In this document: in pieces, positions 1-7,486 of the stretch
Layout: every line of letters begins with the position of its first letter
Position numbering within the stretch: position 1 is the stretch's first letter
Assembly (NCBI RefSeq): GCF_021648885.1
Contig: NZ_JAKJHZ010000003.1
Span: 496,001-560,000 of the forward strand
Direction of reading: 5' to 3'
Length of the DNA: 64,000 nucleotides
Source: Nocardioides potassii
GTDB taxonomy: Bacteria > Actinomycetota > Actinomycetes > Propionibacteriales > Nocardioidaceae
Made by a program: the position numbers and the translations under genes
Notes under the pieces: generated by a model
Told to the model about the DNA's origin: nothing
The model's database searches: none
Seen by the model: only the letters and a program-made list of their open reading frames with translations

Positions 1-1
1 C

Positions 2-730
2 TACGCGACTCCCGTGTCCAGCCTCGGCACGACCGGCCGCTGCATCGGCGTGGCCCGCTCCGACTCGGCGCGCGGCCCGTTCCGCCCGGTCGGCCGTCGC
101 CCGCTGGTGTGCCCGTCCTACGCCGGCGTGCCGACCGCGCAGGACCCGCTCCTGCCACGCGACCCCACCCTGCCGCGTGCGGGGGTGATCGACCCGTCCT
201 TCTTCCGCGACGCCGACGGGACGCCGTACCTGCTCTACAAGACCGACCGGGTCCCGTCCACGATCCGCCTCGTCCCGCTCGCTGAGACCGGCCAGTCGGT
301 CGCGCCCGGCGCGACGAGCATCGAGCTCGTCCGCTCGGCCGGCGTGATCGAGAACCCGGTCCTCACGCAGCGCCCCGAGGGCTACGTGATGCTGACGTCG
401 GAGGGCGACTGGACGCGCTGCGGCTACGCGACCACGTGGCGGATCGCGCCGTCCCTGCTCGACTGGTCGGCCGCGGTCCCGTCGACGCTGCTCGACGACG
501 CCACGACGCCACTGTGCGGTCCCGGCGGCGCCGACCTCGTCGAGGGGAGCGGTGGGCGGACCCTGCTGTTCCTCCACGGCTGGACCTGTCGTGGCACCGA
601 CCTGCCGTGCGTGGGTCGCGGCAAGTGGGACCACAAGCCGCGGCAGCGCGGGGTGCGGGCGATGTACGCCGCCGAGCTCGGCTGGCTCGGTGGTGTGCCG
701 CAGGTCACCGACTGGCTCCGCGCCGGCTGA
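2..730 (+). CDS. GH43-like glycoside hydrolase, C-terminal part
   Basis: The reading frame is open to the left edge, so the 5' end lies outside the window. Residues after the edge (YATPVSSLGTTGRC) read as mid-protein, not as a start. The segment VIDPSFFRDADGTPYLLYK is typical of the five-bladed propeller fold of GH43/arabinanase-like enzymes, with a conserved Asp in the blade motif. A later Glu in VIENPVL is a candidate for the general acid. These enzymes usually cleave arabinan or xylan side chains outside the cell, but the signal peptide cannot be seen. Family call is from motif resemblance; substrate is unknown. The thioesterase gene follows after 25 bp. Confidence 0.6.
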   Translation, partial: YATPVSSLGTTGRCIGVARSDSARGPFRPVGRRPLVCPSYAGVPTAQDPLLPRDPTLPRAGVIDPSFFRDADGTPYLLYKTDRVPSTIRLVPLAETGQSVAPGATSIELVRSAGVIENPVLTQRPEGYVMLTSEGDWTRCGYATTWRIAPSLLDWSAAVPSTLLDDATTPLCGPGGADLVEGSGGRTLLFLHGWTCRGTDLPCVGRGKWDHKPRQRGVRAMYAAELGWLGGVPQVTDWLRAG

Positions 731-755
731 GCCCGGCCGGTCCTACGCTCGGTCC

Positions 756-1562
756 ATGCCATCCGAGTGGGACACGCACACCTCCGTCACCGCGACCGGG
801 GACGGCCTCTTCGGCGCGGAGCTCGACCCGGGCTGGGTGGTCGGCGGCGGCGTCAACGGCGGCTACCTGCTCGGGATCCTCGGCCGCGCGGTCGCCGAGA
901 GCGTGCCTGCCAAGCCCCACCCGCTCTCGGTGAGCGCCTACTACCTCTCCGCCTCCACGCCCGGCCCCGCGCAGGTCTCGACGCGGGTGCTGCGCGAGGG
1001 CGGCAGCGTCGCCACCGTGGCGGCCGAGCTCGGCCAGGAGGGCGTCACCCGCATCACCGCGCTGGCGACATACGGCGACCTGCGGGCGATGCACGGCGAC
1101 GTGGCCACGACGGCTGAGGAGCCCGCGCTCCCGCCGATCGAGGAGTGCGTCCCGGGCACGATGGCGCCCGAGGAGGTGCGCCGGATCGCGCCGCTGATGG
1201 AGCGCTTCGACATCCGCTTCGACCCGGCCTGCGTGGGCTGGGCGATGGGTGCGCCGAGCGGCAACGGACTCATCCAGGGCTGGTTCCGGATGGCCGACGG
1301 CCACGACGTCGACCCGGTCGGGCTGCTGATGGTGTGCGACGCCCTCCCGCCTGTGACGTTCGACCTCGGCCTGCCCGGCTGGGCACCGACGCTCGAGCTG
1401 ACGGTGCACGTGCGTGCCGTCCCCACGCCCGGCTGGCTGAAGGTCTCGCACCGCACCCGCAACGTCGCTGGCGGGATGTTCGAGGAGGACTGCGAGGTCT
1501 GGGACTCCGCCGGCCGCCTGGTCGCCCAGAGCCGGCAGCTGGCGATGCAGCCCCGCCGCTGA
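756..1562 (+). CDS. Acyl-CoA thioesterase family protein (double hot-dog)
   Basis: This 268-residue protein has the two-domain hot-dog layout of actinobacterial TesB-like thioesterases. Residues about 20-35 (VVGGGVNGGYLLGILGRA) match the substrate-pocket helix motif GGVNGGYL seen in this family, and FDIRF in the middle marks the second half. It would hydrolyse acyl-CoA to free acid and CoA in the cytoplasm; chain length cannot be read from the sequence. The ATG at 756 is chosen because it lies just beyond the preceding stop and gives the normal family N-terminus; no strong Shine-Dalgarno is visible. It converges on the minus-strand gene at 1664. Confidence 0.75.
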   Translation: MPSEWDTHTSVTATGDGLFGAELDPGWVVGGGVNGGYLLGILGRAVAESVPAKPHPLSVSAYYLSASTPGPAQVSTRVLREGGSVATVAAELGQEGVTRITALATYGDLRAMHGDVATTAEEPALPPIEECVPGTMAPEEVRRIAPLMERFDIRFDPACVGWAMGAPSGNGLIQGWFRMADGHDVDPVGLLMVCDALPPVTFDLGLPGWAPTLELTVHVRAVPTPGWLKVSHRTRNVAGGMFEEDCEVWDSAGRLVAQSRQLAMQPRR

Positions 1563-1576
1563 CCTGCAGCCTTGCC

Positions 1577-1657
1577 CCTGAGTCGCTGGGAGACTCAACC
1601 GTGCAGCTCGGGCGTGTCGCGGGCGGTGCTCGACCTTGAGTCTCCAGGAGACTCAAC
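1577..1657. repeat. Twin palindrome between convergent genes
   Basis: Two near-copies of the same dyad lie in the 101-bp gap between convergent genes. The right copy is a perfect 21-bp palindrome (TTGAGTCTCC, A, GGAGACTCAA at 1636-1656). The left copy (1579-1597) has outer arms TGAGTC/GACTCA. The two copies can also pair with each other as 24-bp arms separated by 33 bp. The likely role is a bidirectional terminator without a U-tract, as is common in high-GC actinobacteria. A repeat-element origin is also possible because other hairpins of similar size occur in this window. Confidence 0.6.
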
Positions 1658-1663
1658 GGCGAG

Positions 1664-2800
1664 TCAGTCGAAGAAGGCGCGGTCCATCGCGACGATCCAG
1701 CGCCGCCGGGGGTGCTCCGTGACCGACCAGATCCGGTCGGTCGACGGCCAGTAGCTGAGGTCCTCGGGACCCATCGGCAGCGCCCACCGGTGCTCCGTCA
1801 TCGAGCCCGGCTGGCCGGCGTGGATCGAGCCCGGCGTCCACGGCCCGTGGGAGACGGTGACGTGGTAACGCCCCGACGCGATCACGGCGCCCTGCATCTG
1901 CCGCACACCGCCCTCGTCGATCGCCAACGGGCGCGAGAACCCGTCATCCCCCACGGCGAGCTGCCACGTCTGCGGGTCTAGGGGGTACCGGGCGAGCCGG
2001 GTGGACGCGTCCGGGTCGAGGGCGTACTCGCCGGCGATCAGCGCGGGCGGGTCGGACCGCCGGTCGAGCGACATGAAGGAGTACCGCAGCTTCTCGTGGC
2101 CCTCGTCGGCGTAGGCCTGGTAGGTGAACCGCACCGGCAGGACGTAGCGGTGGCCGTAGGAGTAGAGCGTGCGGCCGTCGATGCCGAACCTCTCCGGGTG
2201 CGCGTCGTCGCCGCTCACCCGCATGATGTCGTCGACCCGCGCGGTCACGAAGCCTCGGCTGGTGGCCGCGATGTGGAGGTAGGGGCCGGCCCACACGATG
2301 CCGCCGGCGTGGATGCTCATCGGCTTGAGGGCCAGCCGCCCGGTCTTGTCGAAGACCGGCGCGACGAGCAGGACGTGGCGGTACTTGCGCGCATCGAGGT
2401 CGACGAAGGTGACCCGCGACCCGCGCTTCGTGCCGTCCTTGCCGGTCGAGTACCACGTCGCAACGACCACCCGCCGCCCGTCGCCGGTCGCCGTCTGGAA
2501 GGCCTCGGTGTCGGAGGAGTCGGCGCTGGTGGAGATCCCCTGCGGGTACCACTGCTCGTCCTGCTCGTCGTAGTCGTCCCACCGGTAGGCCTCGCGCACC
2601 GCCCGGCCCAGCAGCCGCGGGACCCGCGAGCGCCGTACCTCCCACTTCAGGTCGCCCAGCACGCCGTCGAGCCCCGTCGGCTCGCCCAGCACCTCGGCCA
2701 GCGCCGCGATCTCGCGCACGTTCTCGTCCGTGCGCTGCAGGTGGACCCCCTGCACGTACGGCGACTCCGACGCGGTGCTCACGCGCTCGACCCTAGCCAC
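1664..2800 (-). CDS. Uncharacterised 378-residue protein, possible beta-propeller
   Basis: I do not recognise the family. The protein has no signal peptide or membrane segment. It is rich in short hydrophobic strands ending in Trp or Tyr (for example VVVATWYSTG, YLHIAATSRGFV, YHVTVSHGPW), with a periodic strand-turn pattern suggesting a six- or seven-bladed propeller. The C-terminus repeats a Trp-rich blade (RIWSVTEHPRRRWIVAMD). The GTG start at 2800 gives the full open frame; a shorter start is possible because the first 10 residues are low in content. It diverges from the nuclease-like gene at 3010, with a repeat hairpin between them. Confidence 0.6.
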   Translation of the reverse strand: MARVERVSTASESPYVQGVHLQRTDENVREIAALAEVLGEPTGLDGVLGDLKWEVRRSRVPRLLGRAVREAYRWDDYDEQDEQWYPQGISTSADSSDTEAFQTATGDGRRVVVATWYSTGKDGTKRGSRVTFVDLDARKYRHVLLVAPVFDKTGRLALKPMSIHAGGIVWAGPYLHIAATSRGFVTARVDDIMRVSGDDAHPERFGIDGRTLYSYGHRYVLPVRFTYQAYADEGHEKLRYSFMSLDRRSDPPALIAGEYALDPDASTRLARYPLDPQTWQLAVGDDGFSRPLAIDEGGVRQMQGAVIASGRYHVTVSHGPWTPGSIHAGQPGSMTEHRWALPMGPEDLSYWPSTDRIWSVTEHPRRRWIVAMDRAFFD

Positions 2801-2827
2801 GGTCGGTCAGCCTGCCGCCCCTCCAAC

Positions 2828-2892
2828 GGGTAGTCCGCATCAATTGTCACCCCGAGGCACCCGGCGCAGGTGAAACCTGATGAGGACTACCC
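2828..2892. repeat. 65-bp hairpin, subtype A, copy 1
   Basis: Two 24-bp arms (2828-2851 and 2869-2892) are separated by 17 bp. The left arm begins GGGTAGTCCGCATCA and ends TCACC. The reverse complement of the right arm begins GGGTAGTCCTCATCA and ends TCACC; 20 of 24 positions pair. The element lies in the divergent gap upstream of the nuclease-like gene at 3010. Confidence 0.85.
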
Positions 2893-2950
2893 CGGGAGCG
2901 GGAGGCGAGCACAGCCGGCAATCATCCACAGACTGCGTGGGGAGCCACTC

Positions 2951-2960
2951 TCCACAGGCC
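2951..2960. promoter_or_regulatory. TCCACAGGCC box upstream of nuclease-like gene 1
   Basis: The decamer TCCACAGGCC lies about 50 bp upstream of the start at 3010. Its reverse complement GGCCTGTGGA occurs at 15186-15195, about 40 bp upstream of the second nuclease-like gene. The shared box at similar distance suggests a common regulatory or binding site, but ten bases in two places is thin support. Confidence 0.3.
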
Positions 2961-3009
2961 CGGTCGGCTCGGTGCGCGAGACGTCAGGACCCGGCGATGT
3001 GATCTCGGG

Positions 3010-4008
3010 ATGTACCCGAAGAAGGCAGCCTGGGAAGCGCGCCCCGATGGCTTGGTCGTGCCGGTTCAGGTCGATCCGACGGGGGCGGACGGCCCCACGC
3101 GACGCCAGGCGTATGGCCCCCGGTGGCGTCAGACCTCGCCGGGTCGGTTCGTCCCTTTGGCGACCGAGCGGGGCATCCACCAGCACATCCTCGAGCAGGG
3201 GAACCGCATCCGGTCGTACGGCGCGGTGACGGGGTGGGCGAGCCTGCGGTTCCGCGGCGCTCGGTTCTTCGACGGGTCGGTGTTCGCCGACGATGGTGTG
3301 CTGGCGCCCGTCCCCATCGTCACCGGTCCGGCGCTGCTTCGCGCCGACGATCGCGTGGTCGTGACTCGCGAGCAGCTCGCGAAGGACGAGCGCGAGCTGG
3401 TGTGCGGCGTCTGGACGACCGTTCCTGCTCGAGCGCTGTTCGACGAGATGCGCCGTCACGGCCGCCTCCGGGACGCCGTCGCCGACATCGAGGTGGCGGT
3501 GGCGGCCGGCCTGTTGTCGTACGACGAGTTCTCCCGCTACGTGGCTAGCCACAATCCATGGACCGGGATCGGCCTGGCGCGCGACGCCGTCGCGCTGGCG
3601 GGGCTCGGGTGCTGGTCCAGGACGGAGGCCAAGATGGCGTTGATCTGGATCCTGGACGCCGAGCTCGGCCGGCCGCTCTGCAACGTGCCGATCTTCGATC
3701 TCGATGGTCGCCTCATCGCGGTGGTGGACCTCTTCGAGCCGTTGTCCGGGTGCGCCGGCGAGTACCAGGGGGCGGACCACAAGGAGGGCGAGCGGCATCG
3801 TCAGGACGTTGCCCGCGAGCAGCGCCTGCGCGATGCCGGCATCGAGTGCTTCGAGGTGGTCGGCGGTGACTTGTCGGACGTCGACCTGGTCTCGAAGCGG
3901 ATGCACGCAGCTCGCGCTCGTGCTCTCTTCCGCGAGCCGGGGGACCGGCTCTGGACCCTCGAGCAACCTGACTGGTGGCCGGCCTGGGCTGCGGCTCGCG
4001 GGCTTTGA
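3010..4008 (+). CDS. wHTH + Vsr/DUF559-like PD-(D/E)XK protein, paralogue 1
   Basis: The 332-residue protein has an N-terminal segment (about residues 30-50, GPRWRQTSPGRFVPL) like the AbiEi-antitoxin-type winged helix found ahead of DUF559 domains. A middle region has AVTGWASL and RFFDG. The C-terminal region has a putative Vsr-like nuclease core: E206 in WSRTEAKM, D240 in VVDLF, and E251-Y-Q253 in AGEYQGADH, followed by a D-x-x-R helix and the LRDAGIE strand. This order (E, D, E-x-Q) fits a complete PD-(D/E)XK site. It is homologous along its length to 15235-16266. Subtype-A hairpins flank it on both sides. No cognate toxin gene is adjacent. The function is unknown; DNA binding or cleavage is inferred. 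Confidence 0.65.
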   Translation: MYPKKAAWEARPDGLVVPVQVDPTGADGPTRRQAYGPRWRQTSPGRFVPLATERGIHQHILEQGNRIRSYGAVTGWASLRFRGARFFDGSVFADDGVLAPVPIVTGPALLRADDRVVVTREQLAKDERELVCGVWTTVPARALFDEMRRHGRLRDAVADIEVAVAAGLLSYDEFSRYVASHNPWTGIGLARDAVALAGLGCWSRTEAKMALIWILDAELGRPLCNVPIFDLDGRLIAVVDLFEPLSGCAGEYQGADHKEGERHRQDVAREQRLRDAGIECFEVVGGDLSDVDLVSKRMHAARARALFREPGDRLWTLEQPDWWPAWAAARGL

Positions 4009-4023
4009 TGCGGCCGGGAGCTG

Positions 4024-4088
4024 GGATAGTCCGCATCAATCTTCACCTTCCAATCGGGGCCAGGCGTGACAATTGATGCGGACTACCC
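4024..4088. repeat. 65-bp hairpin, subtype A, copy 2
   Basis: Arms 4024-4047 and 4065-4088 are separated by 17 bp and pair at about 20 of 24 positions. The left arm begins GGATAGTCCGCATCA; the reverse complement of the right arm begins GGGTAGTCCGCATCA and is almost identical to the left arm of copy 1. It starts 15 bp after the stop of the nuclease-like gene and could also act as its terminator. Confidence 0.85.
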
Positions 4089-4143
4089 CAGCGGGCGGGG
4101 GCGGGAGCGCCGGCCTGCAGAGAGCGGGAAGGCCGGGTGGAGG

Positions 4144-4443
4144 ATGGTCTCCGTGAGGGCGATCTTCTTCGACGAGGACGACGCGCAGGCCGTCGTCCGG
4201 CAGCTGCGCGCGGACGGTTTCGAGGCGCACGTCGAGCGGGAACGGCTGGCGGGGGAGGACGACGACGAGGACCACCCGTGGGCGGTGCTCACCGACGCCC
4301 CGCCGTTCATGCTCGAGGTCCTGGTGGACTCCCACGACGGGTGGCTCGACGAGGACGACGAGCCCGGGGAACAGGGCGACCCGTTGCCGCCGTTGCACCT
4401 CCCGACCGCTCCGAAGCGCATCAAGCGCCCAGACCTAGGCTGA
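4144..4443 (+). CDS. Small acidic hypothetical protein
   Basis: The ATG at 4144 gives a 99-residue protein. A longer in-frame start would translate the repeat hairpin and is rejected. The body is VRAIFFDEDDAQAVVRQLRA followed by a very acidic stretch (GEDDDEDHPW) and a proline-rich tail. The N-terminal half loosely resembles RraB-type ferredoxin-fold proteins (acidic start, then a helix, then a strand), but this is weak. It ends 4 bp before mshB, so the two are probably co-transcribed. The function is unknown. Confidence 0.6.
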   Translation: MVSVRAIFFDEDDAQAVVRQLRADGFEAHVERERLAGEDDDEDHPWAVLTDAPPFMLEVLVDSHDGWLDEDDEPGEQGDPLPPLHLPTAPKRIKRPDLG

Positions 4444-4447
4444 GTGA

Positions 4448-5350
4448 ATGACCGACCACCGCATCCTGCTCGTGCACGCCCACCCCGACGACGAGTGCAT
4501 CGGCACCGGCGCCACCATGGCGCGCTACGTCGACGAGGGCGTCGGCGTCACCCTCGTCACCTGCACGGCCGGCGAGATGGGTGAGGTCCTCGTGCCCGAG
4601 CTGGCCCACCTCGCCTACGAGAAGGAGGGCGGTCTCGGCGAGCACCGCCGCGGCGAGCTGGACGAGGCGATGAAGGTCCTCGGCGTCACCGACCACCGCT
4701 TCCTCGGCGGGTTCGGCCGCTTCCACGACTCCGGCATGGCCTGGCACGAGGACGGCCACGCGATCCCGGCCGAGTCGATCCCGGACAACGCGTTCTGGAC
4801 CGCGGACCTCAACGAGGCGGCCGACGAGCTGGTGAAGGTGATCCGCGAGGTCCGCCCGCAGGTGCTGGTCACCTACGACCAGTTCGGCGGCTACGGCCAC
4901 CCCGACCACATCCAGGCCCACCGCGTCGCGATGTACGCCGCCCAGCTGGCGGCGGTCCCGTCCTACAAGCGCGACCTCGGCGAGCCGCACGACATCGCCA
5001 AGATCTACTGGACCGCGATGAGCGAGTCGCGGATGCGCGAGAGCCTGCGCCAGCTGCGCGAGTCGGGTGACACCGAGACGTTCAAGGGCATGGAGCCCGA
5101 CGGCAAGCTCCCGCCGTTCGTCACCCCGGACGAGCTCATCAGCGCCCGCGTCGACGGGTCGGCGACGGTCGAGCGCAAGATGGGGGCGCTGCGCCAGCAC
5201 GCGACCCAGGTGGAGCAGGACGGGCACTTCTTCTCCGGCGCGGAGAGCGGGCACTCGTGGTGGTCCGACGAGTACTACCGCCTCGTCAAGGGCACCCCGG
5301 GACCCCTCGACGCCGACGGGTTCGAGGAGGACCTCTTCGCCGGGCTGTGA
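4448..5350 (+). CDS. mshB: Mycothiol biosynthesis deacetylase MshB
   Basis: MshB removes the acetyl group from GlcNAc-inositol in the second committed step of mycothiol synthesis, in the cytosol. The N-terminus carries the zinc motif HAHPDDE (H12, D15), and the third ligand lies in GHPDH near residue 151. Length (300 aa) and the IGTGATMARY segment fit MshB better than the amidase Mca, which has a different sequence after the zinc motif. The ATG start follows the upstream gene by 4 bp. The membrane gene at 5361 follows closely, as in other actinobacteria where a small membrane protein neighbours mshB. Confidence 0.88.
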   Translation: MTDHRILLVHAHPDDECIGTGATMARYVDEGVGVTLVTCTAGEMGEVLVPELAHLAYEKEGGLGEHRRGELDEAMKVLGVTDHRFLGGFGRFHDSGMAWHEDGHAIPAESIPDNAFWTADLNEAADELVKVIREVRPQVLVTYDQFGGYGHPDHIQAHRVAMYAAQLAAVPSYKRDLGEPHDIAKIYWTAMSESRMRESLRQLRESGDTETFKGMEPDGKLPPFVTPDELISARVDGSATVERKMGALRQHATQVEQDGHFFSGAESGHSWWSDEYYRLVKGTPGPLDADGFEEDLFAGL

Positions 5351-5360
5351 GGGGCCCTCG

Positions 5361-5741
5361 GTGAGGGCCCTGCTCGCCGGGGTCGTGGGGCTGGTCTCCG
5401 GCACGGCCGGGACGCTCCTCCACCAGGAGTGGTGGGGCCTGGCGCTGGCTGCGGCGGCGGGGCTTGCGGCGCTGGGCTGGCTGTCGCCCGGCGTCGTACG
5501 CCTCGCCTTCGCGACCGGCTGGTGCCTCGCCGTCCTGCGGGGTGCGCTCGAGCGGCCGGCCGGGGGCTTCCTGATCGCCTCCGACGCGCCCGGCTGGTCG
5601 TGGCTGGCCGCCTCGTCGGTGCTGCTGCTGGGTGCGCTGCTGACCGTGCGCAGTGGTGCCGGGGCGCGGCGCGGATCCGGGAGTTCGAGCACGCCCTACC
5701 TAGACTCGCCGCGTGGCGAAGAACCCCCAGAGCACCAGTAG
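5361..5741 (+). CDS. Small integral membrane protein next to mshB
   Basis: The GTG at 5361, 10 bp after the mshB stop, gives 126 residues with four likely membrane segments (VRALLAGVVGLVSGTAG, LALAAAAGLAALGWL, VRLAFATGWCLAVL and WLAASSVLLLGALLTV) and a hydrophilic Ser/Gly/Glu-rich tail. The position after mshB matches the DUF6113-type membrane proteins of Streptomyces; the family assignment is from context. Its last 29 bp overlap the start of the VanW gene. The function is unknown. Confidence 0.65.
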   Translation: MRALLAGVVGLVSGTAGTLLHQEWWGLALAAAAGLAALGWLSPGVVRLAFATGWCLAVLRGALERPAGGFLIASDAPGWSWLAASSVLLLGALLTVRSGAGARRGSGSSSTPYLDSPRGEEPPEHQ

Positions 5742-7467
5742 GCCGCCTCGCGACAAGGCGGGCGCCTCCGTCGTCGGGTGGCTCCTGCTCGGGCTCGTCG
5801 CGATCTTCGGAGGGCTGTACGTCGCCGCGCACTACGTCGCCGGCGACAAGGTCCCGCGCAACACGACGGTCTCCGGGGTCCGCATCGGCGGGCACCCCCA
5901 GGCCGAGGCCGCGCAGCGGCTCCAGGCCGGCCTCGCCGACACGGTGAACCGGCCGATCGCCACGACGATCGACGGCACCCCGGTCGAGGTCGACCCCGCC
6001 CAGGCCGGCCTGTCGGTCGACTACGAGGCGTCCGTCGCCGAGGCGGGCGGCGAGGAGAGCTGGGACCCGGTCCGCCTGTGGAACTACTTCACCGGCGGCG
6101 ACGCCTCCGAGGCCGAGGTGAGCGTGGACGACGCGGCCTTCCAGGGCTACCTCGCCACCCTCGACGAGCAGCACGGCACGGCCGCCCGCGACGGCGCTGT
6201 CGGCTTCGACGGCGCCCGGGTGGTGAAGAAGGACGCGGTCACGGGCAAGGCCCTCGATCCGGGCGACACCCTCACGGCCCTGCGCACGGCCTTCCTCGAG
6301 GACGAGCCCGGCACGGTCGCCCTCGAGACGGTCGACGTCGCCCCCGCCATCGACGCGGGTGACGTGCAGGAAGCCCTCGACGGCTTCGCGTCGCCGGCGG
6401 TCGCCGCGCCGGTGACGCTGAGCTTCGACGGATCCGGCGTCAAGGTCTTCCCAGCCGACTACACCGCGGCGCTCAGCCTCGTGCCGACCGACGGTGAGCT
6501 CGTGCCGACCCTCGACGCCGCGAAGCTCTCCGAGGTCGTCGACGCCAGGATCACGCAGGGCGCCCCGGTCGACGCGAGCGTCGCCCTCGTCGACGGCAGG
6601 CCCCAGGTCGTCCCCGCCAAGCCGGGCATCACCTTCGACGAGGAGGAGCTCGAGGCGGGGTTCCTCGAGACCGTCGCCAAGCCGCAGGGCGAGCGGACCC
6701 TCGCGCTCACGGCCAAGGTCGCCGAGCCGGCCTTCACGACCCAGGACGCACGAGACCTCAAGATCACCGAGCAGGTCTCGACCTTCACGACCTACTTCCC
6801 CTACGCCGAGTACCGCAACATCAACCTCGGCCGCGCGGCCGAGCTGATCAACGGCACCGTGCTGAAGCCGGGGGAGACGTTCTCGCTCAACGGAACCGTG
6901 GGCGAGCGCACCGAGGCGAACGGGTTCACCAAGGGCTACATCATCAACGACGGCATCCTGGTCCAGGACCTCGGCGGCGGCGTCTCGCAGATCGCCACGA
7001 CGACGTTCAACGCGATGTTCTTCGCCGGCCTCGAGGACGTCGAGCACAAGCCGCACTCGTTCTACATCGACCGCTACCCCGTCGGCCGCGAGGCCACCGT
7101 GGCCTGGGGATCGGTCGACCTGCGGTTCAGGAACGACACCCCGTACGGCGTGCTCATCCAGGCATCGGTGACGCCGTCGACTCCTTCCACCTCCGGCGTC
7201 GCCACGGTGACGATGTACTCCACGAAGTACTGGGACATCACCACCACCGAGGGGCCGCGGCACAACATCACCCAGGCGAAGGTCCGCAGGATCGACGACC
7301 TGAAGTGCCACCCCAACGAGGGCTACGGCGGCTTCGACATCGATGTCACCCGCTCCTTCACGCCGGTCAACGGCAACACCGAGACCCGCCCCGACGAGGT
7401 CTTCAGCACCACCTACATCCCCAGCGACACGGTGGTCTGCACCAATCCCGACGCCGTCGACGAGTGA
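5713..7467 (+). CDS. VanW family protein with peptidoglycan-binding domains
   Basis: The 584-residue protein has a cytoplasmic N-terminus, one membrane anchor (VVGWLLLGLVAIFGGLYVAA, residues about 20-40) and a large exported part. Residues about 55-350 hold two repeats of the YoaR/PG_binding_4 type (VSGVRIGGHPQAEAAQRLQ, then FDEEELEAGFLETVAK). The VanW domain follows: LKPGETFSLNGTVGERTEAN and DLGGGVSQIATTTFNA are diagnostic. Such proteins are linked to cell-wall maintenance and, in some operons, glycopeptide resistance; no van genes are nearby, so a housekeeping wall role is more likely. The GTG start overlaps the upstream gene by 29 bp. Confidence 0.85.
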   Translation: MAKNPQSTSRPPRDKAGASVVGWLLLGLVAIFGGLYVAAHYVAGDKVPRNTTVSGVRIGGHPQAEAAQRLQAGLADTVNRPIATTIDGTPVEVDPAQAGLSVDYEASVAEAGGEESWDPVRLWNYFTGGDASEAEVSVDDAAFQGYLATLDEQHGTAARDGAVGFDGARVVKKDAVTGKALDPGDTLTALRTAFLEDEPGTVALETVDVAPAIDAGDVQEALDGFASPAVAAPVTLSFDGSGVKVFPADYTAALSLVPTDGELVPTLDAAKLSEVVDARITQGAPVDASVALVDGRPQVVPAKPGITFDEEELEAGFLETVAKPQGERTLALTAKVAEPAFTTQDARDLKITEQVSTFTTYFPYAEYRNINLGRAAELINGTVLKPGETFSLNGTVGERTEANGFTKGYIINDGILVQDLGGGVSQIATTTFNAMFFAGLEDVEHKPHSFYIDRYPVGREATVAWGSVDLRFRNDTPYGVLIQASVTPSTPSTSGVATVTMYSTKYWDITTTEGPRHNITQAKVRRIDDLKCHPNEGYGGFDIDVTRSFTPVNGNTETRPDEVFSTTYIPSDTVVCTNPDAVDE

Positions 7468-7486
7468 TCGCTGCGACACTTCCGCC

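Larger units (their letters stand above)
2828..4088. mobile_element. Candidate repeat-bounded gene unit 1
   Basis: The unit is a single gene (3010-4008) enclosed by two subtype-A hairpins. The outermost arms, 2828-2851 and 4065-4088, are inverted copies matching at 23 of 24 positions, so the 1261-bp unit has the form of an element with terminal inverted repeats. No target-site duplication is obvious at the borders. Mobility is inferred from architecture only. An alternative is a resident gene whose protein acts on its own flanking repeats. Confidence 0.45.

Noticed and set aside
2922..2930. DnaA-box-like TCATCCACA (and CTGTCCACA at 61369-61377) as origin signals
   Set aside because: Isolated single boxes without clusters, dnaA or dnaN nearby; expected by chance.
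3010..4008. Type IV toxin-antitoxin (AbiE) system
   Set aside because: The N-terminus resembles the AbiEi wing, but no AbiEii-like nucleotidyltransferase toxin gene is adjacent to either copy.
4066..4143. Longer start for the small acidic protein ahead of mshB
   Set aside because: The extension would translate the right arm of the subtype-A hairpin. The ATG at 4144 gives the compact domain.
5713..7467. Vancomycin resistance function for the VanW protein
   Set aside because: No vanH, vanA or vanX genes are near, and the domain set is that of widespread wall-related YoaR-type proteins.
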